From assembly GCF_900101895.1 (NCBI RefSeq), contig NZ_FMVF01000005.1, positions 190,463 through 254,462 on the forward strand: a stretch of DNA of 64,000 bases. Direction: 5' to 3'. Shown piece by piece: positions 49,759 to 58,809 of this stretch. Source of the DNA: Flavobacterium caeni. GTDB taxonomy: Bacteria > Bacteroidota > Bacteroidia > Flavobacteriales > Flavobacteriaceae. Position numbers and translations under genes: made by a program. Positions within the stretch are counted from its first letter, which is position 1, and each line of letters begins with the position of its first letter. The notes beneath the pieces were generated by a model. It was given only the letters and a program-made list of their open reading frames with translations, made no database searches and was not told the origin of the DNA.

Positions 49759-50205
49759 TCAATGAAGGCTCACCACCTTTGTAATCTTCCACTTTTCCCC
49801 GTCGTTCCTCCAAAAAATGATGAACTTCGAGTCGTGCGGCACCGCGCCGGGTTCGGCCTTGTTGTGGAATTGGTGCATCCCGATTTCAATAGCGCCCCAA
49901 TCCTTGATCGGGTAGACTTCGATGCTGCCGGGTTTTAGGTGGCGTGTGACTTTGCCGCAAATATTCTTCTTTGTGGCTTCGACCACTTCTTTTTTGGATT
50001 GCATGAGTCCGCCTTTATCATGGTAGAATTCCAAATCTTCGGCATAATAGTCGCTGTAAACCGCAAGTTTGGCGTCGCAATGGTTGTAGGCATCAAAGAA
50101 AATGCTGTCGTGGCGCGCGATGGTTTGGTGCAAAGCAGGATCGTCGGGAACGTATTGCGCGCAAAGCGAAGCCGGGCAAAAAAACAATAAAAAAGACTTT
50201 TTCAT
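49759..50205 (-). CDS. Exported NTF2-like (DUF4440/SnoaL-type) protein
   Basis: This protein of 148 residues starts at ATG 50205 with a signal peptide (MKKSFLLFFCPASLCAQ). The body is the cone-shaped NTF2-like pattern: ARHDSIFFDAYNHCDAKLAV, YYAEDLEFYHDKGG and a terminal FIIFWRNDGEKWKITKVVSL. No catalytic motif is identified. Close relatives are periplasmic proteins of unknown role. It is convergent with the GlxA-type gene (23 nt). Confidence 0.82.
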   Translation of the reverse strand: MKKSFLLFFCPASLCAQYVPDDPALHQTIARHDSIFFDAYNHCDAKLAVYSDYYAEDLEFYHDKGGLMQSKKEVVEATKKNICGKVTRHLKPGSIEVYPIKDWGAIEIGMHQFHNKAEPGAVPHDSKFIIFWRNDGEKWKITKVVSLH

Positions 50206-50231
50206 AGACACAGCGTTGAATGCCCTAAAAT

Positions 50232-50264
50232 AAAAAAACCTGCCAACTTTCGCCAGCAGGTTTT
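50232..50264 (-). terminator. Terminator of htpG
   Basis: AAAACCTGC (50235-50243) pairs with GCAGGTTTT (50256-50264) around a 12-nt loop. The minus-strand transcript ends in TTTTTTTATTTT. Located 20 nt past the htpG stop. Confidence 0.8.
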
Positions 50265-50284
50265 CTATTTAAAACAGATAAAAT

Positions 50285-52171
50285 TTATTTGATCAGCTCA
50301 AAACTGCGTTTGACAAAAGCCGTCAGTTCTTCGCCCTTGAGCAAATTCTGCGACAGTTTTGCGAGGTCGAGCGCTTGTTTGACCAGGTGTTCCTGGTGCG
50401 TCTTGTCTTCGGTATTCAAAATGTTCGTCGCCAATTCAGAATTGGTGTTCACCACCAAATTGTACATGTCCGGGAAGTTGCCCATGCCAAACATCCCGCC
50501 GCCGCCGCTTTGGCTCATTTCTTTCATACGGCGCATGAATTCGGGCTGCGTGATCAAGAACGGCGCGGCATTCGAATCGAGTGCTTCGAGTTGGACGGTA
50601 TAGGTGGTTTTGGGGACGATGTCTTCTACAACCGTCTTCAGGCTGGTTTGCTGTTCGTCCGACAATTTAGAAACCGCGTTCTCGTCTTTTTTGATGAGGT
50701 TGTCAACGTGGTCCGAATCGACACGAACAAAAGTCAAATCGCTGTTGTCGCTTTCCAATTTCTGGATCAGGTGCGAAACGATGGGCGAGTCGAGCAACAA
50801 CACTTCATATCCTTTGGCCTTGGCGGCATCGATGTAGGCGTGTTGCGCGTCTTTGTTTCCGGCGTACAACACGACGAGCTTGCCGTCTTTGTCGGTTTGG
50901 TTGTCTTTGAGTTTTTCCTTCAATTCTTCGAGTGTGAAATACTGCCCGTCTACGGTAGGGTACAAAACGAACGCACCGGCTTTTTCATAGAATTTCGGTT
51001 CAGAAAGCATGCCGTATTCCAAAACGATTTTGATGTCGTTCCACTTGGCTTCAAAATCTTCGCGGTTTTCGGTAAACAACGATTTGAGTTTGTCGGCGAC
51101 TTTGCGCGTGATGTAATTCGAGATTTTCTTGACGTTTCCATCCGCCTGAAGGTAGGAACGCGACACGTTCAATGGAATATCTGGCGAATCGATCACACCT
51201 TTGAGCATCGTCAAAAATTCAGGGACGATGCCTTCGACATTGTCGGTCACGAACACCTGGTTCTGGTACAATTGGATTTTGTCTTTCTGGATTTGCAGAT
51301 CGGCGCCCAGCCTCGGGAAATACAAGATCCCCGTCAAATTAAAAGGATGGTCTACGTTCAAGTGGATGTGGAACAAAGGCTCCTCGAATTGCATCGGATA
51401 CAGCTCGCGGTAAAACGACTGGTAGTCTTCGGCCGCAAGCTCCGAAGGCTGCTTGGTCCAGGCCGGGTTCGGGTTGTTGACGATGTGGTCTACGGTTTCG
51501 TACTCGGTTTTGTAATCCTCGGGCGCATCCTCGGGTTTTGGCAACGCGTTTTGCCTGGTGCCGAACTTGATTGGGATCGGCATGAATTTGTTGTATTTGT
51601 TGAGCAATTCACGGATTTTCGATTCTTCGAGGAATTCGAGCGAATCGTCGGCGATGTGCAAAATGATTTCCGTTCCGCGGTCCGTTTTATCCGACGGTTC
51701 TAACGTAAATTCCGGGCTTCCGTCGCACGTCCAATGCGCCGCCGGTTCGTCTTTGTAGGATTTGGTGATGATTTCTACCTTGTCGGCCACCATGAACGCC
51801 GAATAAAATCCGAGCCCGAAATGCCCGATGATACCCGTGTCTTTGGCCGAATCCTTGTATTTGTCAAGGAATTCCTCGGCGCCCGAAAAGGCCACTTGGT
51901 TGATGTATTTCTCGACTTCGTCTGCCGTCATCCCGATGCCTTGATCGATGATGTGGAGTTTTTTCGCGTCCTTGTCGATCTTGATTTCGATCCTTGGGCT
52001 GCCGTATTCGGTCTTGGCCTCGCCGATGCTTGTCAGGTGTTTGAGTTTGAGCGTCGCATCGGTGGCGTTCGACACGAGCTCGCGTAAAAAGATCTCGTGG
52101 TCGCTGTACAGGAATTTTTTGATCAGGGGAAAGATGTTTTCTACAGAAACATTGATTTTTCCGGTTGTCAT
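50285..52171 (-). CDS. htpG: Molecular chaperone HtpG (Hsp90)
   Basis: This 628-residue ATP-dependent chaperone has the GHKL ATPase domain (IFLRELVSNATDATLKLKHL at about 26-45; IDQGIGMTADEVEKYI; GHFGLGFYSAFMVADKV), the middle domain with FPRLGADLQIQKD-like and SYLQADGNVKKIS segments, and a C-terminal dimerisation domain. A Gly-rich SQSGGGGMFGMG stretch (about 562-573) lies in the C-terminal part. Cytosolic stress protein. Own transcription unit. Confidence 0.97.
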   Translation of the reverse strand: MTTGKINVSVENIFPLIKKFLYSDHEIFLRELVSNATDATLKLKHLTSIGEAKTEYGSPRIEIKIDKDAKKLHIIDQGIGMTADEVEKYINQVAFSGAEEFLDKYKDSAKDTGIIGHFGLGFYSAFMVADKVEIITKSYKDEPAAHWTCDGSPEFTLEPSDKTDRGTEIILHIADDSLEFLEESKIRELLNKYNKFMPIPIKFGTRQNALPKPEDAPEDYKTEYETVDHIVNNPNPAWTKQPSELAAEDYQSFYRELYPMQFEEPLFHIHLNVDHPFNLTGILYFPRLGADLQIQKDKIQLYQNQVFVTDNVEGIVPEFLTMLKGVIDSPDIPLNVSRSYLQADGNVKKISNYITRKVADKLKSLFTENREDFEAKWNDIKIVLEYGMLSEPKFYEKAGAFVLYPTVDGQYFTLEELKEKLKDNQTDKDGKLVVLYAGNKDAQHAYIDAAKAKGYEVLLLDSPIVSHLIQKLESDNSDLTFVRVDSDHVDNLIKKDENAVSKLSDEQQTSLKTVVEDIVPKTTYTVQLEALDSNAAPFLITQPEFMRRMKEMSQSGGGGMFGMGNFPDMYNLVVNTNSELATNILNTEDKTHQEHLVKQALDLAKLSQNLLKGEELTAFVKRSFELIK

Positions 52172-52306
52172 AATATTTTGGATTTAAAATTTTCTGTCCC
52201 CGGCTGTTCAAATACGATACCAACGCGGCCAACGTGACAAAATGTCGTATGTTAATTTTAATAGTAATTTAAGGAATTTTGGAACGTGCAGAAATTTTAA
52301 CAAATG

Positions 52307-52314
52307 TATATTTG
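52307..52314 (+). promoter_or_regulatory. -7 box TATATTTG
   Basis: Matches TAnnTTTG, 25 nt upstream of ATG 52340; a TTG at 52279-52281 gives a 25-nt spacer, a little long. Confidence 0.5.
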
Positions 52315-52339
52315 TACCGTAACCATAACCTATCCCATC

Positions 52340-52816
52340 ATGAGAAAAATCTTTGCAATGATTGCGCTGACCGTGGCTTTTGTAGGATGCAAGTCTACGT
52401 CGGCGACCAGCACCAAAGTCGACAACAAGTCGCACACGGCCATCAAAGGCAATTGGGTCATCACTTCGGTCACGTATCCGGGATCGGAATACATCAAGGT
52501 GACTTCGTTCAACCTCGCCGATTCGAAGTGTTTCGAAGGCAGCACTTGGAAGTTCGTTTCCAACAACGACACCGGAAACATGACACTCAACGCCGCCGAT
52601 TGCGCGCAGTTTACGTCGCCGATCAAGTGGTTTGTCAACAAAGAAGGCCAGTTTGTGCTCAAGGTACTCAACGCGGGCGAGAAGGCCAAGAAAGTGCGTG
52701 ACGGCTATGTGCTTCGCGTGGCCAACCAATCCACCGAATCCTTCCAACTCGTCGACAACATCAACGTGGGCGGCAAGCTCACCGATGTGGTGTACCAATT
52801 CCAAAAAGTCAATTAA
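52340..52816 (+). CDS. Lipocalin-like lipoprotein
   Basis: The protein of 158 residues (ATG 52340) begins MRKIFAMIALTVAFVGCKST, a lipoprotein signal peptide. The body starts AIKGNWVITSVTYPG, the GxW motif of lipocalin-like folds, and contains ECxxG-like KCFEGSTWKF and a pattern of beta strands ending VVYQFQKVN. The ligand is unknown. It is followed after 12 nt by the OmpA-like gene, so the two make an operon of envelope lipoproteins. Confidence 0.8.
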   Translation: MRKIFAMIALTVAFVGCKSTSATSTKVDNKSHTAIKGNWVITSVTYPGSEYIKVTSFNLADSKCFEGSTWKFVSNNDTGNMTLNAADCAQFTSPIKWFVNKEGQFVLKVLNAGEKAKKVRDGYVLRVANQSTESFQLVDNINVGGKLTDVVYQFQKVN

Positions 52817-52828
52817 CCTCGAATTATC

Positions 52829-53521
52829 ATGAAAAAGTTAGCGATCATGGCACTGGCAACGTTTATCGTTTCGGGTGCTACCTTAAGTTGTGAATCAGTA
52901 AAAAATACGAACAAAGCGCAAAGGGGCGCGGCCATCGGTGCGGTGGGCGGTGCGGTACTCGGCGGCGTACTCGGCAACAACCTGGGCAAGGGCGGCAATG
53001 GTGCGCTCGGTGCGGTGTTGGGTGGTGTCGTAGGCGGTGTGGCCGGTGGCGTCATCGGAAACCAAATGGACAAGCAGGCGCGCGAGATCGATCAGGCGCT
53101 TCCGGGTGCCGACGTGGTACGTGTAGGCGAGGGGATCAAGCTCACCCTGGGCGAGAATGCCGTTCGTTTCGATACCAATAGATCGACATTGACCCCAACG
53201 GCAAAAGCCAACCTGGACAAATTGGTCAAGGTGTTCAACGATTATCCCGATACCGACATTGTGATCTACGGGTACACCGACAACACGGGTACGCCAGAAT
53301 ACAACCTCAAATTGTCGGGCGAGCGCGCGGCTTCGGTCAGGACTTATTTGTCGGGCAAAGGATTGAAATCTACACGGTTCCAAACCACAGGATTGGGTAT
53401 CGCCGATCCGATTGCGACCAACGACACACCTGAAGGACGCAGCCAAAACAGACGTGTCGAATTTGCGATCACGGCCAACGAAAAAATGGTCCAGGATGCG
53501 CAAACCCAAACCGGAAACTAA
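52829..53521 (+). CDS. OmpA-family lipoprotein with glycine-zipper segment
   Basis: This 230-residue protein starts KKLAIMALATFIVSGATLSC with lipobox TLSC. Residues about 32-80 are Gly-rich with GxxxG repeats (GAAIGAVGGAVLGGVLGNNL; GAVLGGVVGGVAGGVIGNQM), a glycine zipper that may span or oligomerise in a membrane. The OmpA C-terminal domain (about 105-218) has FDTNRSTL, VIYGYTDNTGTPEYNLKLSG and RSQNRRVEF, which bind peptidoglycan. It should link envelope and cell wall. Terminator at 53539-53563. Confidence 0.92.
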   Translation: MKKLAIMALATFIVSGATLSCESVKNTNKAQRGAAIGAVGGAVLGGVLGNNLGKGGNGALGAVLGGVVGGVAGGVIGNQMDKQAREIDQALPGADVVRVGEGIKLTLGENAVRFDTNRSTLTPTAKANLDKLVKVFNDYPDTDIVIYGYTDNTGTPEYNLKLSGERAASVRTYLSGKGLKSTRFQTTGLGIADPIATNDTPEGRSQNRRVEFAITANEKMVQDAQTQTGN

Positions 53522-53538
53522 TTCAAGCTATTGATAGC

Positions 53539-53563
53539 AAGCCGCCTGCGGGCGGCTTTTTTT
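53539..53563. terminator. Terminator between ompA-like and GH53 genes
   Basis: AAGCCGCC/GGCGGCTT, loop TGCG, then seven T; it reaches the stop codon of the convergent GH53 gene (53562-53564). Confidence 0.85.
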
Positions 53564-54686
53564 ATGGCGTGAACACACCCATTGCCGGTAACGCTTTGTG
53601 GTCGAAGTCCCACAGTGCCTGGTTTTCCCAGCTTGATCCGCCAGTCGTGGTGGTCTCGTTGCCATCGAATGCGACCCAGTCGGGTGCCCAATACACCCAG
53701 CCGATGCCTTTGTCGTTCGGGATGCTTTTGACGATGTTGTCGATACGGCCCATGAAATCGCGTTGGCCTTGCGGCGTGGCGGGATAGGCACCGATGATTT
53801 GGTCGGCCGAGCCAATGTAATTCGTCAGGTTGTCGTCCCATTCAAAAGTAAACGGGTAGGCCACTTCGACAATCATGATTTCTTTGTCGAATGTCGCGGC
53901 CAATTCATTGAGCTTGGTTTGCACGGTGATCAGGTTCTTGGTCTGGAATTGCGGATAGTACGACAACCCGATGACGTCAAAATCAAGCGCAAAAGGTTGC
54001 AGTTCGGTAAAGAAATACACGGCGTTCTCTACTTTGGAGTGGTGCAGGATCACTTTCGTATCATTTCCATTGACCTCGCGCACGGCATCGATGGCTTTTG
54101 AAACCAGCGCCGCATAGTTGGGCCAATTGTCGTCGAATGCATCCCAAACGCGGCCGTAGTCCCACAAGAACCCGCTGTCGGTTTCGTTGCCGATCTGGAC
54201 GAATGCTGGTGCCGTTCCTTGATTTTTGAAAGCCGTCAGTACACTTTTGGTATAATCGAACACTTCTGTCTGCAATTGTTCTTGTGTAAGTCCTTGCCAA
54301 GCGGCAGGTGGCGTTTGGTGGCTTGGGTCGGCCCAGGTATCCGAATAGTGGATGTCGAGCATGAAAGCCATATTGTGCTGTTTGATTTTTTGCGCATAGG
54401 CCAATACCTGGGCCAGCGTGTTTTGCCCGTCTTCGGACGTGTGCCACAATTTGAGCCTGACCAGATTCGTCCCCGCCGATTCGACAAAATCGAGCAAGTT
54501 TACCGTGGCCCCAGCCGCATCGCGGTACACCGGATCGTAGCTTTCCAATTCAGACTGGAACGACAAATCCATCCCGCGATAATAGGTGCGTTCGGGTGTT
54601 GGAACAGTAGGCACAATGGGCTCATCGTCGCTGCCCGAGCAGGCGGCCAGCGCAAAAAACGAAATCAGAAGGGCGTAAACTTTCAT
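53562..54686 (-). CDS. GH53 arabinogalactan endo-beta-1,4-galactanase, lipoprotein
   Basis: This 374-residue enzyme (ATG 54686) has a lipoprotein signal (KVYALLISFFALAACSGSDD). The TIM barrel starts TYYRGMDLSFQSELESYDP, then LVRLKLWHTSEDG, FMLDIHYSDTWADPSHQ, the acid/base glutamate in VQIGNETDSGFLWDYG (about 165-180), and the nucleophile glutamate in IMIVEVAYPF (about 265-274). It hydrolyses beta-1,4-galactan, so likely used on plant pectin. No SusC/SusD pair is next to it, which is unusual for a glycan-use locus in this phylum. Confidence 0.92.
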   Translation of the reverse strand: MKVYALLISFFALAACSGSDDEPIVPTVPTPERTYYRGMDLSFQSELESYDPVYRDAAGATVNLLDFVESAGTNLVRLKLWHTSEDGQNTLAQVLAYAQKIKQHNMAFMLDIHYSDTWADPSHQTPPAAWQGLTQEQLQTEVFDYTKSVLTAFKNQGTAPAFVQIGNETDSGFLWDYGRVWDAFDDNWPNYAALVSKAIDAVREVNGNDTKVILHHSKVENAVYFFTELQPFALDFDVIGLSYYPQFQTKNLITVQTKLNELAATFDKEIMIVEVAYPFTFEWDDNLTNYIGSADQIIGAYPATPQGQRDFMGRIDNIVKSIPNDKGIGWVYWAPDWVAFDGNETTTTGGSSWENQALWDFDHKALPAMGVFTP

Positions 54687-54778
54687 AGGATTTTTACCCG
54701 CAAGGTAAGTGATTTGGCCGATTCCCAAAAGTGTTTGCCTTACAAAAAAAGCCCGACGGTCAAGTCGGGCAAAGAGGG

Positions 54779-57649
54779 TTAGGGTTGCGGGTCTGTAGAT
54801 CGCGTCTTGGTTTCGGGTTCGCGGTGCCTTGCAGGTGTCGGTTCGAGCGTCTCGGCTGGTTTGTTTTTGGACGGATCGGCCTGGTAGCGATAGAATATTC
54901 CTTTGTCCTCTGGCTGGTTGTACAATTCAGGCCGCAAGTAGAGGCCTTTGTCATATTCGCGTTTTTCTATTTCGACGGCAATGCTTTCCGGATTCTTCTG
55001 GACGTAAAGATCGTTGCGTTCGGCAATGACCTGCCATGAAATTTTTTGGTTCGGGTTCCCGCCCGCAATCTTGAATTGGCTCTGGTCGTTTATTTCTTCC
55101 TTGATGTACGCATTGGCTTGTGCACCTATGGCTGTCAGATGGTACGAAAAGTCTTTGTTGATGGCCGCAAAATAATCGGGTAGCGTAACGGTGGCTTCGC
55201 CATTGGTGTCCAAAATCACGTTGCCGCGGTACATGTTCAACACCTCGGGCGACTCCAACGCATAATGGCGTAGGTATTTGTTTTCGGGATCGAGCGGATG
55301 GTCTATTTGAAACGCCTTGGTGCCTGTCGCGCCCAAATTACCGTTGGCATAGACCCCATACCAATTTCCGGTTCCTACCACGCCGTAACCGTAGGCCGGA
55401 TTGGGCTGCGCCCTTCCAAAAACCCCTACAGCGTCTACGTTGGCTGCTGCACCAGAATAAAGCCCCTGTAACGAAGTGTTGTTTGCCGAAGCAGATCCGG
55501 CCAGGAAAATCCCGCCCCTGATGCCGAAACTTTGTCCCCATACTGAAGCGGCGTTGCCGTAAGTGGCAACAAGAGTGCCCGTCGAGGCTTGCGAAAACCA
55601 TCCCACCGGGTTGACCGAGTTTGTCGGCGAGTTTTGTACGTTCAAAACCCTTGCATTAGGGCTTGCGCCAGAGGCAAATAACGAAGGTTCTACCGTAGTG
55701 GTGTGTTGCGCCTGAAAGTTACCCGCCCTGTTCGAACCGTTTTGAAAAACGATGACACCAGGTCCTGTGACGGCTGCGGCCACATTGACTTCGATGGCGC
55801 GTTTGGCCGATGCTGATACCATGTCTACCTGAATACCATCGGCGGCGGCATTGGTCGATGATGAATAAACCGTGAGTGCAGGCGCTGCGCCCGTCAGGTT
55901 ATAGATGTCTACCGTCGAGTTGGTGCTGGCCGTATTCATCGTGGCAAAATAGCCCGCCGATCCCGACGTGCCATCCTTTGCCGAAACCAGCGCGTCGCCA
56001 ACACTGGTATTCTGGAAATAACCTGCAGCGCCACCGCCACCGCTGTAGCCGCTAACGGCATAGTTGGTCCCTGCCGCATAGGCCGAGAATATGTCGCCAG
56101 GAAGCGCCACGGTGTTGCCCACCACAAATTCGCCGGTATTGAGCAACCGCATACGCTCGATATCGCCGGTTCTGAAAGCGACCGAGACGTCGTCGGTAGT
56201 ACCCAGGAAGTTCGTTCCCGACGCGAGCCCTGCGTTTCCGGTAATACGCCACGCATCTGAGGTAGGCAGGCCTGGATTCTGCCAGGTGACGTTGCCCGCA
56301 CCGTCGGTTACCATGATCTGGCCGTTCAAACCTCGCGAAGGTGGCATGATGTAATAGTTGGTTGCATTGTTTCCGATGGCTACGTTTCCTTGAAAATAGC
56401 CCGCAAAACTCCCGGGTTTGAGGGCTTGCGAACGCACCCCATAATGTGTGCCGCCCGCAGCGTCATCCATCACGGTGTGAAAGCCATACTTGTCGCCGGT
56501 TCCTGGTCCATACATGGTGCTGGCCACGCCTATCTGTATACCACTACCTGTAGAACTGACCATGCTGAACATACCCCAATTGTTTCCTGCCCCGCTCACA
56601 ATATTCCGAATGCCGTAATGCTCTCCGTTGCCTGTACCGGTTACTTCGTTCCAAGTAGCCATATGTCTTCCATTGCCGGTGTTGTATATGTAGTTGGCGT
56701 TGGCAGTTTGTTCGCCGTCGCCTGTGCCTTCTAATAGATTATAGAGGCCTACGTTACTAGTGGACGTCGTCGAGTTCCTAAAGTAATTGAAAGTGCCAAC
56801 GCCCGGCGCGGTGCCTGTGGTCAGCATGTCGTTGTAGGTGCCAAAACGAGGTGCGTTCGTCTGGCTGCTCATGAGTGAGTAATGGCCAAACAGTTCGCCG
56901 CTACCCGTTGCATCCATAATAGAAAGTGAACCAAATTTATTACCAAACCCACCTCCCGAAATTCGGTTGTAGGTACCATAATGGCTGCCGTCGCCTGTAT
57001 TGGTCACAAAATTGAACACACCGGCTTGTTCGCCAGACCCATCTCCGGACACATCGTTGTAGACGCCATAACGGTTGCCCATGCCCTCGCTATACACGTG
57101 TTGTCTGATGCCGGCCAAGTAATCTGTTGTTGTGCCCTGGACCGTATTGACGATTCCCGCACGATCTACGCCCGCTACATTGTCGAAGTTCCCCGTATTG
57201 CGGATGACGTCATTCTGGCCGCTTGCCTCAATGTCCAATGGCGCAATAGGTGCGACCTTGCCGATGGCGGTGCGCCCGAGGTGGTAAATGTCGTCGTTGA
57301 TGTTGTCGGGCGGGAGCGCCGTGGCGGTTTCGAGCCAGTCGCGGTCCGATCCGGCGGCTGCGGTTAGTCCTATCCAGTCGAGTGTTGGAAAGTCCCAATA
57401 GTAAAACCCGGGTGCGTCAGGGCCAGCGGCCGTGGTCAAGTAAACGAGCATGCCTTGTTGCTGCGCTCCGGGGTTTGTCGCGGGAAAAGCATCAACCTTT
57501 GGAATCAACAAACCATCGGTACTGGACGGTGTGGCCTGGTTGGTGGCGCGCACATCGAGTTGCGCATTCGGGGTGGCGGTGCCTACACCTACTTGTGCGT
57601 TCATGCCCAAGGCCAAAAAAAAGGCCGCAAAAAGTAATCTTGTTTTCAT
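54779..57649 (-). CDS. Large exported repeat protein with 15-residue YGxYN repeats
   Basis: This 956-residue protein has a signal peptide (MKTRLLFAAFFLALGMNAQ) and a start (VGVGTATPNAQLDVRATN) shared with many Bacteroidota surface or tail-fibre-like proteins. Residues about 160-410 contain about 17 repeats with an almost constant 15-residue period; the consensus is two residues, G, x, G, x, x, Y/F, G, x, Y/F, N (YG pairs near 195, 225, 346, 389, 404; FG near 240, 255, 270). The C-terminal 200 residues (IDHPLDPENKYLRHYALESP; WQVIAERNDLYVQKNPESIA) are a conserved non-repeat module. No T9SS sorting domain is seen. Function unknown, probably a surface beta-solenoid adhesin. Confidence 0.7.
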   Translation of the reverse strand: MKTRLLFAAFFLALGMNAQVGVGTATPNAQLDVRATNQATPSSTDGLLIPKVDAFPATNPGAQQQGMLVYLTTAAGPDAPGFYYWDFPTLDWIGLTAAAGSDRDWLETATALPPDNINDDIYHLGRTAIGKVAPIAPLDIEASGQNDVIRNTGNFDNVAGVDRAGIVNTVQGTTTDYLAGIRQHVYSEGMGNRYGVYNDVSGDGSGEQAGVFNFVTNTGDGSHYGTYNRISGGGFGNKFGSLSIMDATGSGELFGHYSLMSSQTNAPRFGTYNDMLTTGTAPGVGTFNYFRNSTTSTSNVGLYNLLEGTGDGEQTANANYIYNTGNGRHMATWNEVTGTGNGEHYGIRNIVSGAGNNWGMFSMVSSTGSGIQIGVASTMYGPGTGDKYGFHTVMDDAAGGTHYGVRSQALKPGSFAGYFQGNVAIGNNATNYYIMPPSRGLNGQIMVTDGAGNVTWQNPGLPTSDAWRITGNAGLASGTNFLGTTDDVSVAFRTGDIERMRLLNTGEFVVGNTVALPGDIFSAYAAGTNYAVSGYSGGGGAAGYFQNTSVGDALVSAKDGTSGSAGYFATMNTASTNSTVDIYNLTGAAPALTVYSSSTNAAADGIQVDMVSASAKRAIEVNVAAAVTGPGVIVFQNGSNRAGNFQAQHTTTVEPSLFASGASPNARVLNVQNSPTNSVNPVGWFSQASTGTLVATYGNAASVWGQSFGIRGGIFLAGSASANNTSLQGLYSGAAANVDAVGVFGRAQPNPAYGYGVVGTGNWYGVYANGNLGATGTKAFQIDHPLDPENKYLRHYALESPEVLNMYRGNVILDTNGEATVTLPDYFAAINKDFSYHLTAIGAQANAYIKEEINDQSQFKIAGGNPNQKISWQVIAERNDLYVQKNPESIAVEIEKREYDKGLYLRPELYNQPEDKGIFYRYQADPSKNKPAETLEPTPARHREPETKTRSTDPQP

Positions 57650-57770
57650 ACACGCAATTTTTAGTAAGACAATGGGGTAGGTGTACGAAATGGGGTATGT
57701 AAATATCCAAATTATTTTGATTAGAAAAAACTTTTTGACTAACTATCAGCGGGTTATATGACTATTTTTT

Positions 57771-57804
57771 TTGAACGGCGAATCGTTTTTTGTTTTTATT
57801 TTTG
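57771..57804 (+). promoter_or_regulatory. Bacteroidota-type promoter 4 nt from the ABC ATPase ATG
   Basis: TTG (57771-57773), 23 nt, TATTTTTG (57797-57804), then 4 nt to ATG 57809; predicts a leaderless transcript. Confidence 0.5.
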
Positions 57805-57808
57805 AACC

Positions 57809-58759
57809 ATGCTTGAATTGAGGGAAATTTCGTTCGCTTATTCCGACCGCAAGGTGATCGACGCCATCAGTCTACGGTTGCCGCAAGGTGCGCATTTGGC
57901 GGTGATCGGCGAAAGCGGATGCGGTAAAAGCACGCTGCTCAAACTCATTTATGGTTTGTACGATTTGGACCAGGGCGAAATCCATTACGACGATGAGCCC
58001 GTGCTGGGTCCTAAGTTCAATTTGATTCCGGGCATGGATTTCATGAAATACCTGGCGCAGGACTTCGATTTGATGCCGTTCATCACCGTGGCCGAAAACG
58101 TAGGCAAGTACCTGTCGAACATCTACAAAGATAAAAAACAGGCGCGCGTGCAAGAGTTACTCGAACTGGTAGAGATGACCGAGTATGCCCACGTCAAGGC
58201 CCAATTTTTGAGCGGCGGCCAACAACAACGTGTGGCCCTGGCGCGGGTGCTGGCGCTCGAACCCAAGGTGTTGCTGCTCGACGAACCGTTCAGCCAGATC
58301 GATACCTTTAGACGAAACAATTTGCGACGCAATCTGTTCAAACACCTGAAGGCCCATAACATCACCTGTATTTTTGCGACGCACGACAGTACCGATATTT
58401 TGTCGTTTGCCGACCAGGTGGCCGTGATGAAGCAAGGCCAAATCATCAGGCAAGACACACCGCACGGGCTTTACCAGAACCCGCAAACCTATGAAATCGC
58501 ATCGCTGTTGGGCGAGGTGAGCGAAATCCCCGAACGATTCCTCGACGACCCCGGTTCGTCAAAAACAGTGCTGTTGTTCCCCGACCAATTGCAAACCACG
58601 GCCCAGTCTCGGTTGCAACCGACAGTGGTCAAGTCGTACTACAACGGCAGCGGCTATTTGGTGGAAGCCGTTTATGAAAAGGGCAAGGTGTTTTTTGAAA
58701 ATCCACATTTTTTGGAAGCCGGCACCGTGGTATCGTTGGTACGCAAAACGACCCGATAG
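57809..58759 (+). CDS. ABC transporter ATP-binding protein, orphan
   Basis: This 316-residue ATPase shows Walker A GESGCGKST (about 36-44), the Q-loop YLAQDFDLMP, the signature LSGGQQQRVALARVL (about 134-148), Walker B VLLLDEPFSQID and the H-loop ATHDSTDIL. After residue 235 an extra domain of about 80 residues follows (LFPDQLQTTAQSRLQPTVVK), TOBE-like as in spermidine or ferric-iron type importers. No permease or binding protein is encoded next to it, so the transporter partner is elsewhere, or the protein has another role. Confidence 0.88.
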   Translation: MLELREISFAYSDRKVIDAISLRLPQGAHLAVIGESGCGKSTLLKLIYGLYDLDQGEIHYDDEPVLGPKFNLIPGMDFMKYLAQDFDLMPFITVAENVGKYLSNIYKDKKQARVQELLELVEMTEYAHVKAQFLSGGQQQRVALARVLALEPKVLLLDEPFSQIDTFRRNNLRRNLFKHLKAHNITCIFATHDSTDILSFADQVAVMKQGQIIRQDTPHGLYQNPQTYEIASLLGEVSEIPERFLDDPGSSKTVLLFPDQLQTTAQSRLQPTVVKSYYNGSGYLVEAVYEKGKVFFENPHFLEAGTVVSLVRKTTR

Positions 58760-58783
58760 GCGATGGTATGTCGCAAAATAAAT

Positions 58784-58791
58784 TACATTTG
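58784..58791 (+). promoter_or_regulatory. -7 box TACATTTG for the T9SS cargo gene
   Basis: Matches TAnnTTTG, 18 nt upstream of ATG 58810; no TTG at the usual distance. Confidence 0.5.
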
Positions 58792-58809
58792 TCACCAAAC
58801 AACCTGTTT

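Noticed and set aside
50375-51703. 442-codon open frame on the plus strand
   Set aside because: Antisense to htpG; composition (Val, Phe, Arg, Gln) is that of a shadow frame.
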